Of a stretch of DNA of 64,000 bases, positions 11,386 through 21,600 are shown piece after piece. The position numbers and the translations under genes are program-made. The number at the start of each line of letters is the position of its first letter. The first letter of the stretch is position 1. The notes below the pieces were generated by a model that was given only the letters and a program-made list of their open reading frames with translations, did not search any database and had not been told where the DNA came from. This stretch comes from Spirodela intermedia (taxonomy: Eukaryota; Streptophyta; Magnoliopsida; Alismatales; Araceae): the NCBI GenBank assembly GCA_902729315.2, contig LR746267.1:7876424-7940423 (forward strand), read 5' to 3'.

Positions 11386-11404
11386 AGAGAGAGAGAGAGA
11401 GAGA
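11386..11404. repeat. Short (GA)n microsatellite
   Basis: Nineteen bases of AG/GA directly after a TATATATATATC run in the protease gene leader. Confidence 0.8.
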
Positions 11405-11717
11405 CGGCATGGTTTTCCTCTACGTCCAGGCTGGACTTGCAAAGTTTTCTTGGCCTTAAGTGATGTATTTCAAGGGTCGAGACTTGCCACCAAACCCTAA
11501 CCGGCCATCATCTTCTCGCATACCCTCACCTTTCTTGCAGAACACCTAGTGGACAGAGGTCCAACCTACATCTCACCAGGGGCTCTTGAACACGGGAAGG
11601 GTGGCACCCCCTACTCTTGCAGGCCTCGTATTTAATGTAAGTGGCCGATGCCGACCCTTCGGTGCAGCGAATCAAGTGTTCAGTTTTCTGTCGGTTGCAG
11701 AGCAGGAAGAGCCGCCA

Positions 11718-12977
11718 ATGGACCCTTCCAGGACACTCGTTATGTTGATCTGGGCCCTCTCAGTCGCCGTCTCCCCGGGGAGCACTCTCTCGGATGGCAC
11801 CCGGGTCGACCTGACCCACGTCGACTCCGTTGGCAACTTCACCTGGCTGGAGAAGATGCAGCGCGCGCTGAGGCGGGGCAGCCAGCGGATGAACGCCCTG
11901 GTTGCGGCCCAGGTACCGGTCACCGCTGGCAGCGGTGAATTCATCGTGAATCTTGCCATCGGCACCCCCGCGGTCCCCTTCCCGGCGATCATCGACACCG
12001 GCAGCGACCTTATATGGACGCAGTGTCAGCCCTGTGCCGACTGCTACCGGCAGGGGACGGCCATATTCAACCCCTCGGCCTCCAAGACCTACGTCAGCCT
12101 TCCCTGCTCCAGTAAACTCTGCCGGGCCCTCCCGGTCTCCGACTGCCGCTCTGGCTGCGAGTACATTTACTCTTACGGGGACTACTCCTCCACTCAGGGA
12201 GTTCTTGCCACAGAGACATTCACCATGGGGGAAGGAGTCCTCGTCCCCCGCGTCGGCTTTGGGTGCGGCATTTCCAACCAGGGGGAGGGGTTCCAGCAGG
12301 CGGCCGGCCTCGTCGGGCTCGGCAGGGGTCCACTCTCCCTTGTTTCTCAGTTGCGTATTGCCAGATTCTCCTACTGCCTCACCAGGCTCGAGGAGACAAA
12401 GACGAGCCCTCTCTTCCTGGGCTCCCTCGCCAGTTTAGACATCAGTGCTGAAGCAAAGTCAACGCCATTTCTTCGAAACCCAAATCAGCCAACCTTCTAC
12501 TACCTCTCGCTGAAGGGCATCACAGTGGGAGCCAGAGCCCTCAAGATCCGGGTCACCACCTTCGCCCTCAACGACGATGGCACCGGGGGACTCATCATAG
12601 ACTCGGGGACCTCCATCACCTACCTGGAGTTCGAAGGCTACAGACTGCTGAAGCAGGCGCTTCTATCGCAGGTGAATCTCCCACTCGGAGATGGCTCGTC
12701 CGTCGGGCTCGATCTATGCTTCCAGGTACCGGCGGGCGCGCCGTCGGCGGCGCTTGAGCTGCCGAAGATAATATTCCACTTCGAAGGGGCGGACCTGGAG
12801 CTGTCGCCGGAGAACTACATGGCGGCGGACGCGAGCTCCGGGCAGTTGTGTCTTATGGTGATGGGGTCAAGCGGGATCTCCATCCTTGGCAACTTCCAGC
12901 AGCAGAGTTTCCACATGCTCTACGATCTAGAGGGAGACAATTTGTCTTTCCAGCAGGCGCGGTGCGATCAGCTATGA
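11718..12977 (+). CDS. Nepenthesin-like aspartic protease, intronless
   Basis: A 419-residue pepsin-family (A1B) protease. The order is a hydrophobic signal peptide (residues 6-20), a short propeptide, then the mature domain. The first catalytic motif is DTGS at 93-96, in IIDTGSDLIW. A cysteine-rich nepenthesin-specific insert follows (QCQPCADCY, then CSSKLC and SGCEY). The flap tyrosine region is YSYGDYSST, and the second catalytic motif is DSGTS beginning at D295. The C-terminal ILGNFQQQSFHMLYD is typical. The product should be secreted or vacuolar and cleave proteins at acidic pH. ATG at 11718 was chosen because it directly precedes the signal peptide; the open frame extends upstream without an ATG. 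No intron is present, as is common in this family. Confidence 0.95.
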   Translation: MDPSRTLVMLIWALSVAVSPGSTLSDGTRVDLTHVDSVGNFTWLEKMQRALRRGSQRMNALVAAQVPVTAGSGEFIVNLAIGTPAVPFPAIIDTGSDLIWTQCQPCADCYRQGTAIFNPSASKTYVSLPCSSKLCRALPVSDCRSGCEYIYSYGDYSSTQGVLATETFTMGEGVLVPRVGFGCGISNQGEGFQQAAGLVGLGRGPLSLVSQLRIARFSYCLTRLEETKTSPLFLGSLASLDISAEAKSTPFLRNPNQPTFYYLSLKGITVGARALKIRVTTFALNDDGTGGLIIDSGTSITYLEFEGYRLLKQALLSQVNLPLGDGSSVGLDLCFQVPAGAPSAALELPKIIFHFEGADLELSPENYMAADASSGQLCLMVMGSSGISILGNFQQQSFHMLYDLEGDNLSFQQARCDQL

Positions 12978-13088
12978 ACTCGTGATGGCTGGTGGTTTCA
13001 GCACATAACCAGGATTCAGATGTACTTGACATGCTCATTCTTCCCAGGAGCACCACGATGGGTTGAGGGTCTCTATTTATGTTACGTA

Positions 13089-13091
<3 letters not shown>

Positions 13092-13124
<33 letters not shown>
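13092..13124. repeat. (GA)n microsatellite
   Basis: Thirty-three uninterrupted bases of GA, 115 bases after the protease stop codon, probably within its 3' untranslated region. Confidence 0.9.
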
Positions 13125-13129
<5 letters not shown>

Positions 13130-14960
13130 ATGAAAACTGTATTTCTTAGATTTGTTGGGTAGATTCCCTAATACCAAATATTTAAAAAAAATTTAGCGTG
13201 AGTAAAATCAAGAGATTAAATCGATAAGATGTAGTCTCTAGAGTGTTGCCCTTGGATGTCTTTTACACTGACATAATCTAAAACTCCATCTAACCCTAGG
13301 AAATGCCATAAGAACCTCCAAATTCATATTTGGGGGCTGTTACCAGACATGGAATATGTTGCAATCATTCTAAGATTCCCAACTCATTTTTTTGTTGGTG
13401 CTACCCTATACATCTTTCATTTTCAATGCTTGTTTGTGTTACCCAAAATAGGTCATGAGCCAATAAGTACATCTTCACATCTTATAAATAATAGTATGGA
13501 AAGTCCTTGAATGTATTAGAACATATAAAATTTAACTATAGTGTTGATATTTAATGTTACCCCCATAAAGATGAAGATGTAGTGTAAATGTGTATTGAAG
13601 CATGTGTGAGGAAGTTTCTGATAACTTCAAAATGAAATGGAGTTTCATACTATTTCTAGTCTATTAGTGGGGTAAGACACACAATGCTTTGATACTCTAG
13701 TTAAGTGTCAAACTAGGGACTTGGAAAAGATTATGGAAAATTCAAATTTGCAACATGTCATGTGATTAACGTTTAAGGCTTAACTTTGGAATAATTTCTT
13801 TAAAATAATTTGTGTAGGGTCCATAAAAGATAGTCATGAGTTGTCTTAAGAGACCTTGAAATAATACCTGATTTATTTGGTTATCCTTAAGAGAAGCAGT
13901 CCTAAATAGGAAAATATTTATAAGATTAACTTTACATACATTTTAAAATTGAGACACAGCGTTAATAATCACCAAGATGTTATAATGACAATTTTTACGG
14001 TCTAGAATTTTCCCTTGGATTTATTTTGTATTTATTCACATATCACCAAGTTGATAAGAAATTTACTGAATAGTAAGTAGAAAATTGGGTGTTAGTTCTC
14101 AATAATTTAATTATGAGCATGATATTATCACATCAAAACATAACAGCATTTGATAATAAATTAATTTTTTTAGAGGAGCATATATTGGGGGTCCCATTGG
14201 TAAGGAAAAAGAACCCTTATAACATCAAGGGAAAAGTGAAAAATACATTACTTTCAACATGGTTTGAATTTGCAAACTTTGATCAAAATTAACAAGACAA
14301 TTTCATATGATCTAATGATATTAAGGAATCAACATCGAAGGGGCTGAGAAAAGTAAGATGGAACGCCTCTTGTTTATATTCGAATTATAAGAATTGCCTC
14401 TTTACCATTTGTCCATGAGTGAATATCTAAGAAAAGTAATGTTCTTGAGAATTTGAACTTTTTTATTAAAAACTTTATTTACATAGCTTCGTCCCAATCA
14501 ATGTCCAAAAGACAGAATATGATCATTTACATGATTACATGATTCCTAAAGGCAGACGTTTAAAATTATGATTTAATTTTCCACAATAAATCATAGAAGA
14601 ACTTTCAATATTGGGTCAACGGAGTTAACCAACTCTCATAACCCCCCCTCGAACCCCGTTTGTGCCATATAAGTATGATCGTTGACGTAGTGACACGTGG
14701 CTTCAGAAGCGAACGTACCCATAAAAATCTGCCGTCGAGAGAGAGAGAGACCGCTGGAGGTATCGGCCGCCCTGAGCCGGCAGCCGCACGAATCCCGGAC
14801 TCGATCGGGGTAAAATGGCGGCTTATGGGGCTATGTCGGCACAGTCGAGCGTTCAACTGGGTTCAGACAAGCCGAGGGAAAATCTCATGAAGGCCCTTAT
14901 ATCCATCGGCGTACGTTCTTCCGATGTGACTCAATGCTTCCGTCCAATTGTACGGCGATA

Positions 14961-14982
14961 GAGAGAGAGAGAGAGAGAGAGA
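14961..14982. repeat. (GA)n microsatellite
   Basis: Twenty-two bases of GA about 250 bases upstream of the SAUR TATA box. Confidence 0.85.
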
Positions 14983-15209
14983 AAATGGGATGGGGTGGAC
15001 CGTGCAGGATGACAGCATACAATCGCCTGACGGTAGGAGCCCTTTCTAGTCAAGCTTTTCAACGTACCATTAATATCATTATTATACAGAATAAATGAGA
15101 TTTATGTAGCCACGAATCCAGGGGGAATAATTTCTTAGAAAGAATAGTTTTTTCGCACTGTGAAGTAAGAAAACTGCATTGTTGTCCCTCTGGTTCGGCC
15201 TCCATGCGG

Positions 15210-15216
15210 TATAAAG
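15210..15216 (+). promoter_or_regulatory. TATA box of the first SAUR gene
   Basis: TATAAAG stands 40 bases before the ATG at 15256 and 64 before the ATG at 15280. With a start site about 30 bases downstream, the leader would be very short for the first ATG and normal for the second. Confidence 0.55.
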
Positions 15217-15255
15217 TATCCCCACTTCGATGTCCCTCGGGCTCTCACTTCCCCC

Positions 15256-15594
15256 ATGAAAATTGAGGAGCGCAGGATGTGGAAGGAGATGCTGGAGAAG
15301 AGGAGGGAGAAGGTGAAGAAAGGCTGGATGGTGGTGTCCGTCGGCCTCGACGACGGCGGCGGCACCACCCTCCGGCGCTTCATGATCCCCATATCGTATC
15401 TGCGCCACCCACTGTTCAGGGGGCTGCTGGAGGCGGCCCAGGACGTCTACGGCTTCCCCTCCACCGGGCCGCTGAAGCTGCCGTGCTCCGTTGACGACTT
15501 CCTCCACCTCCGCTGGCTCATCGAACGGGAATTGCCCACCGCCGGCGACCACCGCCATCGCCACATTCGATCCTTCCCTTCGCACTCCTGTTGA
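15256..15594 (+). CDS. SAUR: SAUR-type auxin-responsive protein (copy a)
   Basis: An intronless small protein of 112 residues, or 104 if it starts at the ATG at 15280. The SAUR core is complete: a basic N-terminus, RRFMIPISYLRHPLFRGLL, EAAQDVYGF, GPLKLPCSVDDF and a HLRWLIE helix. SAUR proteins inhibit PP2C.D phosphatases and so promote plasma-membrane proton pumping and cell expansion; most are induced quickly by auxin. The second ATG is probably the ancestral start, because the related gene at 40186-40518 starts at the equivalent position and the GAGGAG(C/T)GCAGGATG context is shared. The histidine-rich tail (GDHRHRHIR) is specific to this copy. Confidence 0.9.
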   Translation: MKIEERRMWKEMLEKRREKVKKGWMVVSVGLDDGGGTTLRRFMIPISYLRHPLFRGLLEAAQDVYGFPSTGPLKLPCSVDDFLHLRWLIERELPTAGDHRHRHIRSFPSHSC

Positions 15595-16670
15595 AATCGG
15601 GGGACGGATAGTTACACTTCCGTCCCGATTTTCCAGTCACCCTTTTGGAGTCCTTCCTTGCTGCTCGAGCTCACTCGGGCTCGCATTTTTGGGAGTCCGA
15701 GAAGCTCCATTCGAGAACTCCCTGTAAATTTAATATGCGTCTTCATGAATGGTTAGAGAGACAGCTCTTATTCTCCTTCTCGTCCTGTTGGATGTGAACT
15801 GGTTCTGATCCGCCTGAGAATGGAATCGGGCCTGCCCAGTTTCTCTCCGCTCTTCTTGGAACTCTGATTTCCATAAAATAATCAGCTCCCTCCATAAGAT
15901 GAGACAAGCGCAACCCAGAACGACCTAAATCGCTGCGACGTCTTCGTCTAGAACGTCCGTTCTTCCGCCACAGCAGCCAGGGGCACGGTGGGTATCTCAA
16001 CGCAAGTGAACACCCTGCCTCTTCTCCCTGTAAATGCCCATTCGGGTTCTTTCTTCTCATATGTAGACATCGCTTAATGAATTATCCCAAGCAGATCCCA
16101 TTCCTCCGCTTTTATAGTAAAAAAAAAGAAAAAAAAGAAAAAAAAAAGATGTTGCGCTCTGTGTTCTGATCCAGGTGCAGCGTTGTTCGTCATAACGCAG
16201 CTCAATCACAATTCTCAGATCTGTAAAATTATCAAGGCAGCAGTCCTCAGTTCTCCATGGCCATTGATTTGATTTCCCTACAGTATGTGGACGAGGATTC
16301 GCAAGGAGAAGCCGTCCGGGCTCAAAACTCTTCCACCGGCCATTGACGGGCGCCTGGCACTGTGCTCACCAGACATTCCGACATTCGCCGGGCTCAGACG
16401 GGCACCTTCTCGCCAACGACAAATGGATGAGGACGACGGGAGACCACATCAGCTGAGAGGACGGACGAGTCTATCAGATCTTCTTTTCATCCATGATGGG
16501 ATTGTTGGGTGGAACTAGGAAAATCCTACGTTATTATCTGGCATTATACGATTGATCAGCTTTACAAAGCCGATATGAGATGGGGAGAAACAGATATATG
16601 GGCCTTATGTCCAAGCAGCATGCTCCGCTGTTGGAATCCTCGCCGCCACGAGTTCACACAAGACGTTTCT
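15595..16670. other. Spacer downstream of SAUR copy a
   Basis: No supported gene. Open frames on both strands are under 130 codons and do not resemble known proteins. An impure poly-A run lies at 16120-16148. Base composition rises towards the GC island on the right. Confidence 0.4.
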
Positions 16671-16680
16671 CCCCATGGCA

Positions 16681-16930
16681 GCGCTGATACGCGCGGCGTC
16701 CAAGCAGGAGACCACGTGTTGTCCAAATTGGCTCCCCCCCGCGCTGGTCCAAAGTATGCCGCTTCGCTGAGCTCAAATAGGGCTCTCCCCGAGACGGCGC
16801 TGATACGCGCCGGTCAAAAGCACGACGGTACGTGCAGTCCAAATAAGGTTCTCCGCGTGCCGGCGCTGATATACGGCGCTACGTACAGTCCAAATTGAGT
16901 TCTCCCCTTGCTGGCGCTGGTAAGCGTCAC
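16681..16930. repeat. Degenerate tandem repeat, left block of the GC island
   Basis: A GCGCTGATACGCG-type motif starts units at 16681, 16797, 16863 and 16914. Each is associated with a CAGTCCAAATTG.GTTCTCCCC-type motif (near 16720, 16768, 16836 and 16887). Spacing falls from 116 to 66 to 51 bases, so units have been deleted. Confidence 0.6.
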
Positions 16931-16938
16931 GTCTCGTC

Positions 16939-17662
16939 GATGCCGTCCGCCCAGGTTACGCGCTCCCACGCCTCAGCCCCCGCTGCTAACGGCGTGGCAA
17001 GCCGTGCCGTCGTATGCACCTTGACCGCATACGACGTGCCCGACGTCCACCTTGACCGCGTCACACCCCGTCGATGACATCCGCCCGGGTTACGCACTCC
17101 CACGCCTCAGCCTCCACTGATCACGGCGTGGCAAGCCGCGCCGCCGTGCGCCTCTCGCACCGGCCGACGAGCACCTTGACCGCGTCACGCCCCGTTGATG
17201 ACATCCGCCCCGGTTACGCGCTCCAATGCCACAGCCTCCGCTGCTCAAGGCGTGGAAAGCCCTGCCGCCGTGCGCCTCTCGCGCCGGCCGACGAGCACCT
17301 TGACCGCGTCACGCCCCGTTGATGACATCCGCCCGGATTACGCGCTCCCACTCCTCAGCCTCCGCGCGCCTCTCGCGCCGGCCGACGAGCACCTTGCCTG
17401 CGTCACGCCCCCTTGATGACATCCGCCCGGGTTATGCGCTCTAACGCCTCAGCCTCCGCTGCTTACGGCGTGGCAACCCGCGCCTTCGTGCGCCTCTTGC
17501 ACATGGCTGAGAGCACCTTGTACGCGTCACGCCCCGTCGTTGCCATCCTCCCGGATCATGCACTTCCACGCGAGAGCCTCCACCGCTTGCGCGTTGCAGG
17601 CCGCACAACCGATCGCCTGGCTTCCGCCGGCAACACTCCAGGTCTTCCCGCGACCGTCGTCA
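16939..17662. repeat. GC-rich minisatellite with a 124-base unit
   Basis: Units beginning GATGACATCCGCCCGGGTTA or close variants start at 16939, 17073, 17197, 17321, 17415 and 17539. Spacings are 134, 124, 124, 94 and 124 bases. Shared internal landmarks are CACGCCTCAGCCTCC, GGCGTGGCAAGCCG, GCCGACGAGCACCTTGACC and GCGTCACGCCCCGT. CpG dinucleotides are very frequent. The unit is not a multiple of three and frames shift from copy to copy, so the short open frames here are by-products of GC content. Confidence 0.85.
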
Positions 17663-17792
17663 CCTACGGTTCCGCAAGCATCCTCGCGCAGGCCACTCCG
17701 CTGTTAGTGACCTCGATCCAGCGCTGTGAAGTGCCGAGCAAGTGCATGCCGCCTGCGCGGCTGCGCTACGGTGCCGCACCTCTGCTGCAATG

Positions 17793-17942
17793 CCTCCAGC
17801 TGTGCCGACGCCGTCCAGCAAAGCACCGCGAGCCACAGCGCACCTCCAGCCGTGCCGGCACCATTCAGAACGACACTGCACGCCACCGCGCGCCTCCAAT
17901 CGTGCGGACCACCGCGCAGCCTTTGCCCCCGCAGGATACTTG
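17793..17942. repeat. Three-copy 50-base tandem repeat at the right of the GC island
   Basis: CCTCCAGCTGTGCCGAC (17793), CCTCCAGCCGTGCCGGC (17843) and CCTCCAATCGTGCGGAC (17893) are exactly 50 bases apart, each followed by an accACCGCG-like stretch. The unit differs from the 124-base unit to its left. Confidence 0.65.
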
Positions 17943-18637
17943 ATGTTGAGGTAGGGGTGCACATACCCTCGAAGATCCACCGAGGGGGGGAAAACCATCC
18001 CAATGAGAAACATGACATTAGCTCAATATTTATACTCTGAGGTCAGGGCGTTCATCTATATTGAAAATACATAATTGCCTCTCATTCAAATTCAGCTTCG
18101 GCGGGATTTTGAATTAGGGCCGGTGCGACATCCCACTCAATTCACCGAGGACCCAGATCAGACTCAAATCCGCGTACCGCCGTACATACGGAAGCAGAAG
18201 ACGCGACAAATTGGGGCTCCACGTAAGACCATGGTCGCAGTGCTGTACGCTGTCAATTGTGACACGCATAATCCGCTGCGTCGCACGTGGCACGCCGACT
18301 CGGTACAAAAACGACGGCAGCCTCCCGTCTTGCCAGAAGTAACTCGTGCGAAGCTCATCGACGCGGGCGAACACATTTTCGCACGCGTGGGAAAATGTAC
18401 GAAAATATGGTTCACCATTTTCTTATGCAGAATAATTAATAAAAGGCCCTCCAAACCAACGGCTCGTATAATATTCGAATAATTTCATAGATTTTACCGT
18501 CCAAAAAATCTGATAAAAATAAATATTCTCCACAGCGGCATTAAGAAATTATAAAAATAAATATACTGCCAATTGATTACGACCAACAGGGGAAAAAAAA
18601 AAAACTTATAACGATAAGAGATTGAAAGAGACTACTG
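17943..18637. other. Right flank of the GC island
   Basis: Unique, initially GC-rich DNA that becomes AT-rich after about 18400. Frames on both strands are under 140 codons and unrecognised. A CACGTG is present near 18284. Confidence 0.35.
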
Positions 18638-21600
18638 CTACCTAGGGGATGACAAGCCCTGAATGCCTCTGTCGATCACACTATGCAGACCAGCGTGAAA
18701 CCCTTCGATGTACGCTGCGTTCTTGAAGCTCATCTGCATCAAATGTAACAAATCCCTCATTTAAAAAAAAAAACATTCATAAGAGATCACAATCTATGCA
18801 TGATTTTTCCGAACCATGTGACCCAGTAAATATTTGAATTTAATGATATTTTTTTGTATTATTCTATTAAAATACTTACAGCTATGCTCTCCAAATCAGG
18901 CCCGATCTTCTGGCTGACCTTCTCGAGTAGATGGCCTAGGCTGACTTTTGATTGATCTTCGGAATCCTTGTTGACCTGCATTTTATTTTTTTTCGTTTCA
19001 GGCATTAGAATCTTGATTCAGTCAACCAACGTGGGCATCAGACGATATGATGAACAATTGTGGTGATCACCTCAATAAGTACTGAAGCACAAGTCTTATT
19101 TATGATTTCATCAATGAGTTTCCCAACATCCGTGGCTGCAACGAACTTCTTCGCACTGCCTGTTGTCTTCTCCTTGGCGGCTGCCTTGGACTTGCTGGGT
19201 CCTGATCTTGACGGATCTTCGACCAAAATAGATTATATTCAAAATAAGAGGGTCAGATTAAACATTATCCGGTAGAAAAGCATTTTAAAAAGAATTTTAA
19301 CAATTTTTTTAGAGCTATAGATATCAAATAAATAGGATATTGTTGCAACTGCTTTTTCCAGGGTTATATATATATATATATTGATGCTTCTGATTTTATA
19401 TAATTTTCATGTTAATAATTTTCTGGAGCTATAATTTTCTAAGATGAGGAACATAAAATTATAATTCTACCACGTGTTCAATAAGATTTATACGTATATG
19501 ATGCATATAACTCTGGGGAATGAGCTTCGAACAAAATCTCGCAATAAACAATGAAAAAAAAATCTTATTATCAGGTAAAATCTATTTACCTGCAGACTTG
19601 ATACCTTTTTTCTCTGCTGGTGCATGATTACCATCAGGAGCTTGATTCTGTACCACCTTCTCTGGCGCGCCAACCAAACTCGGAGTTTCCGATGGCACAA
19701 GAGAAGCAAGATCAGGTGGTTGATCCTTCCCTACCAAAGGAGTTGCCTACCAAGACGTAAACTGATGTTTACTCCCAGTATAGTTGAAGGATTTTCCAAT
19801 GAAATGACAAAAGAGAAACACGCGAAGAAACACAAAAACTATTACCTCGAGATCTACATATGCTGGATTGCGTCCAATTGAGATCAGAAATTTGTCAAGA
19901 TCACGGGTATTAACAGCTGATCGAAAACAGTCAAGAAAATACTGATTAGCAATGAGATGGGTTATCTCCGGAAAGCATAAGTATAAAAGTTACAAGTATT
20001 GATCTGACTGGTTACCCTGAGACAGAATGAACTTTTATAAAAATTTACAATTACTTTTATAAAGATGTGTTCTTTACGGGTGTCAATCTGACTGGTGAAA
20101 CTCTGAGACTGAATGAAGTATACTGGTCTCCAGGCTTGATACCAATACGGTATTCAATGACATCATGCAAAATCTTTTGCCCATACTCTAAATATAAAAA
20201 AAAACAGACATACAAGAAATGAATTTTCTAATTCATAAGATACATTCCTGTGCTATCCACTTGGAGTAAAGCAGAAGGGTCCTCTTGGTTAGCACTCCTT
20301 GCATTTTGGTTGCATAACGCCACACACACTATTGTAGGAAGAAACCAAAGCTCATTTTTGCGATTTGGGAAAATGCTAATTGGAACCTACGGCTTAGAAG
20401 GAACCAAATTGGGAGAGAAACTGATAAACATCATCATGCCGCAGTGATACGAAATCAAGATGGCGAAAGACATAGGAGATGGGATGCTAAACTTAAGGGG
20501 ATGAAGAATGACATCTTCGGTAGTGAGAAATGATTTGGAGGAATAATCACCCATCAAAATTTAAAATATTTATTAGAAGGGAATCTCCTTCGATAATTCC
20601 CTTCAGTCCGTCAAATTGGTAGATGACAAGAGAATCTTCTAGGGTATTGCCCTGTTATATAGTCTTCGTACTGTTTTTTCTCTTCTCTTTGTTCATGTGT
20701 AGTTTCCTTTAATCTCTGGCTGCTTTTTATTATAATAGTGGCATGTCACATTTAAAAAACACAGTATAGTAAGACAGTAAAAGTTTCCGCCAGAACTTGT
20801 TGAAAAGGCAAACACATCTAATCCTTGAATATAGGTGGAGTCATGGAGTCTAACAGCTCAGAAAGACATAACAGGTATAGGACGGAGCATGAGACAAAGA
20901 TATTGAACCACGCAAAGTCCTCAGATATCTGGAGATTTTTAAGAGGAAGGACATTGAAGAAAAAGGGTTGGTACATGATCAAGTAGGCAGAATCAAGCGA
21001 GCCCCCTGATTTAAAAGATAACATTTCTTGTCCTGTATTCGACCCTAACAAGTTTTTAGAGATGCCAGAATCAGAGATCCGCTCTGTTCTCAACAAGAGA
21101 AACTGGAGGAGCAGGCCACACATGACTCTAGAAGTTCAGAATAAATTGGATCAAACTTCTGCACAAAGGCTAGAGCAATCCCTTCCACGACCACGTGTAA
21201 CAAGTATTATTATAAAAAAGCAAGTCGCTCGGAGTAAATGTATTCTGCCATGTAAATTTACATTCAGTAAATTCATGAAAATTTTCACAAACAATCATTG
21301 AAGTCATCATCTTCAAGAATAAGGTGCATGTAAACCAATAAGTAACTCACTTACAAATGGTCATTTCATTTGAAAGCGGATGAAAGAAGCATGACTCATG
21401 AGCTTTAAATCCTTGGTCAAGAAGAAGTGAAACAGATCTAAAAAAATCAAAAGAAAACGTTATCAAGCTGGGGGTCTAGGAGCCATTTTCAATCATGAAA
21501 GGACTGATAAAATGAGTAAATGTTAAAGTATGGCCATCAACTGCAGCTACTACTCTAAATCAAATCGACCACAAGTGATAACGCTAAAATTGGACAATAT

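Larger units (their letters stand above)
12978..15209. other. Spacer between the protease and the first SAUR gene
   Basis: The left part holds the protease 3' region and a GA microsatellite. From 13140 to about 14600 the DNA is AT-rich with no frame longer than about 67 codons. From 14650 to 14900 it becomes GC-richer, with a G-box type CACGTG near 14693, but the two overlapping short frames there resemble nothing I know. Confidence 0.4.

Noticed and set aside
11586-11717. Longer N-terminus for the aspartic protease
   Set aside because: The extension has no ATG and would bury the signal peptide 44 residues inside the chain.
15082-15585. Minus-strand frame opposite SAUR copy a
   Set aside because: It is the antisense shadow of the SAUR coding region; an equivalent shadow exists opposite copy b.
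16895-17943. Several 60-176-codon frames in the GC island
   Set aside because: The 124-base repeat shifts frame at each unit, and equivalent frames exist on both strands. They reflect GC content and not coding.
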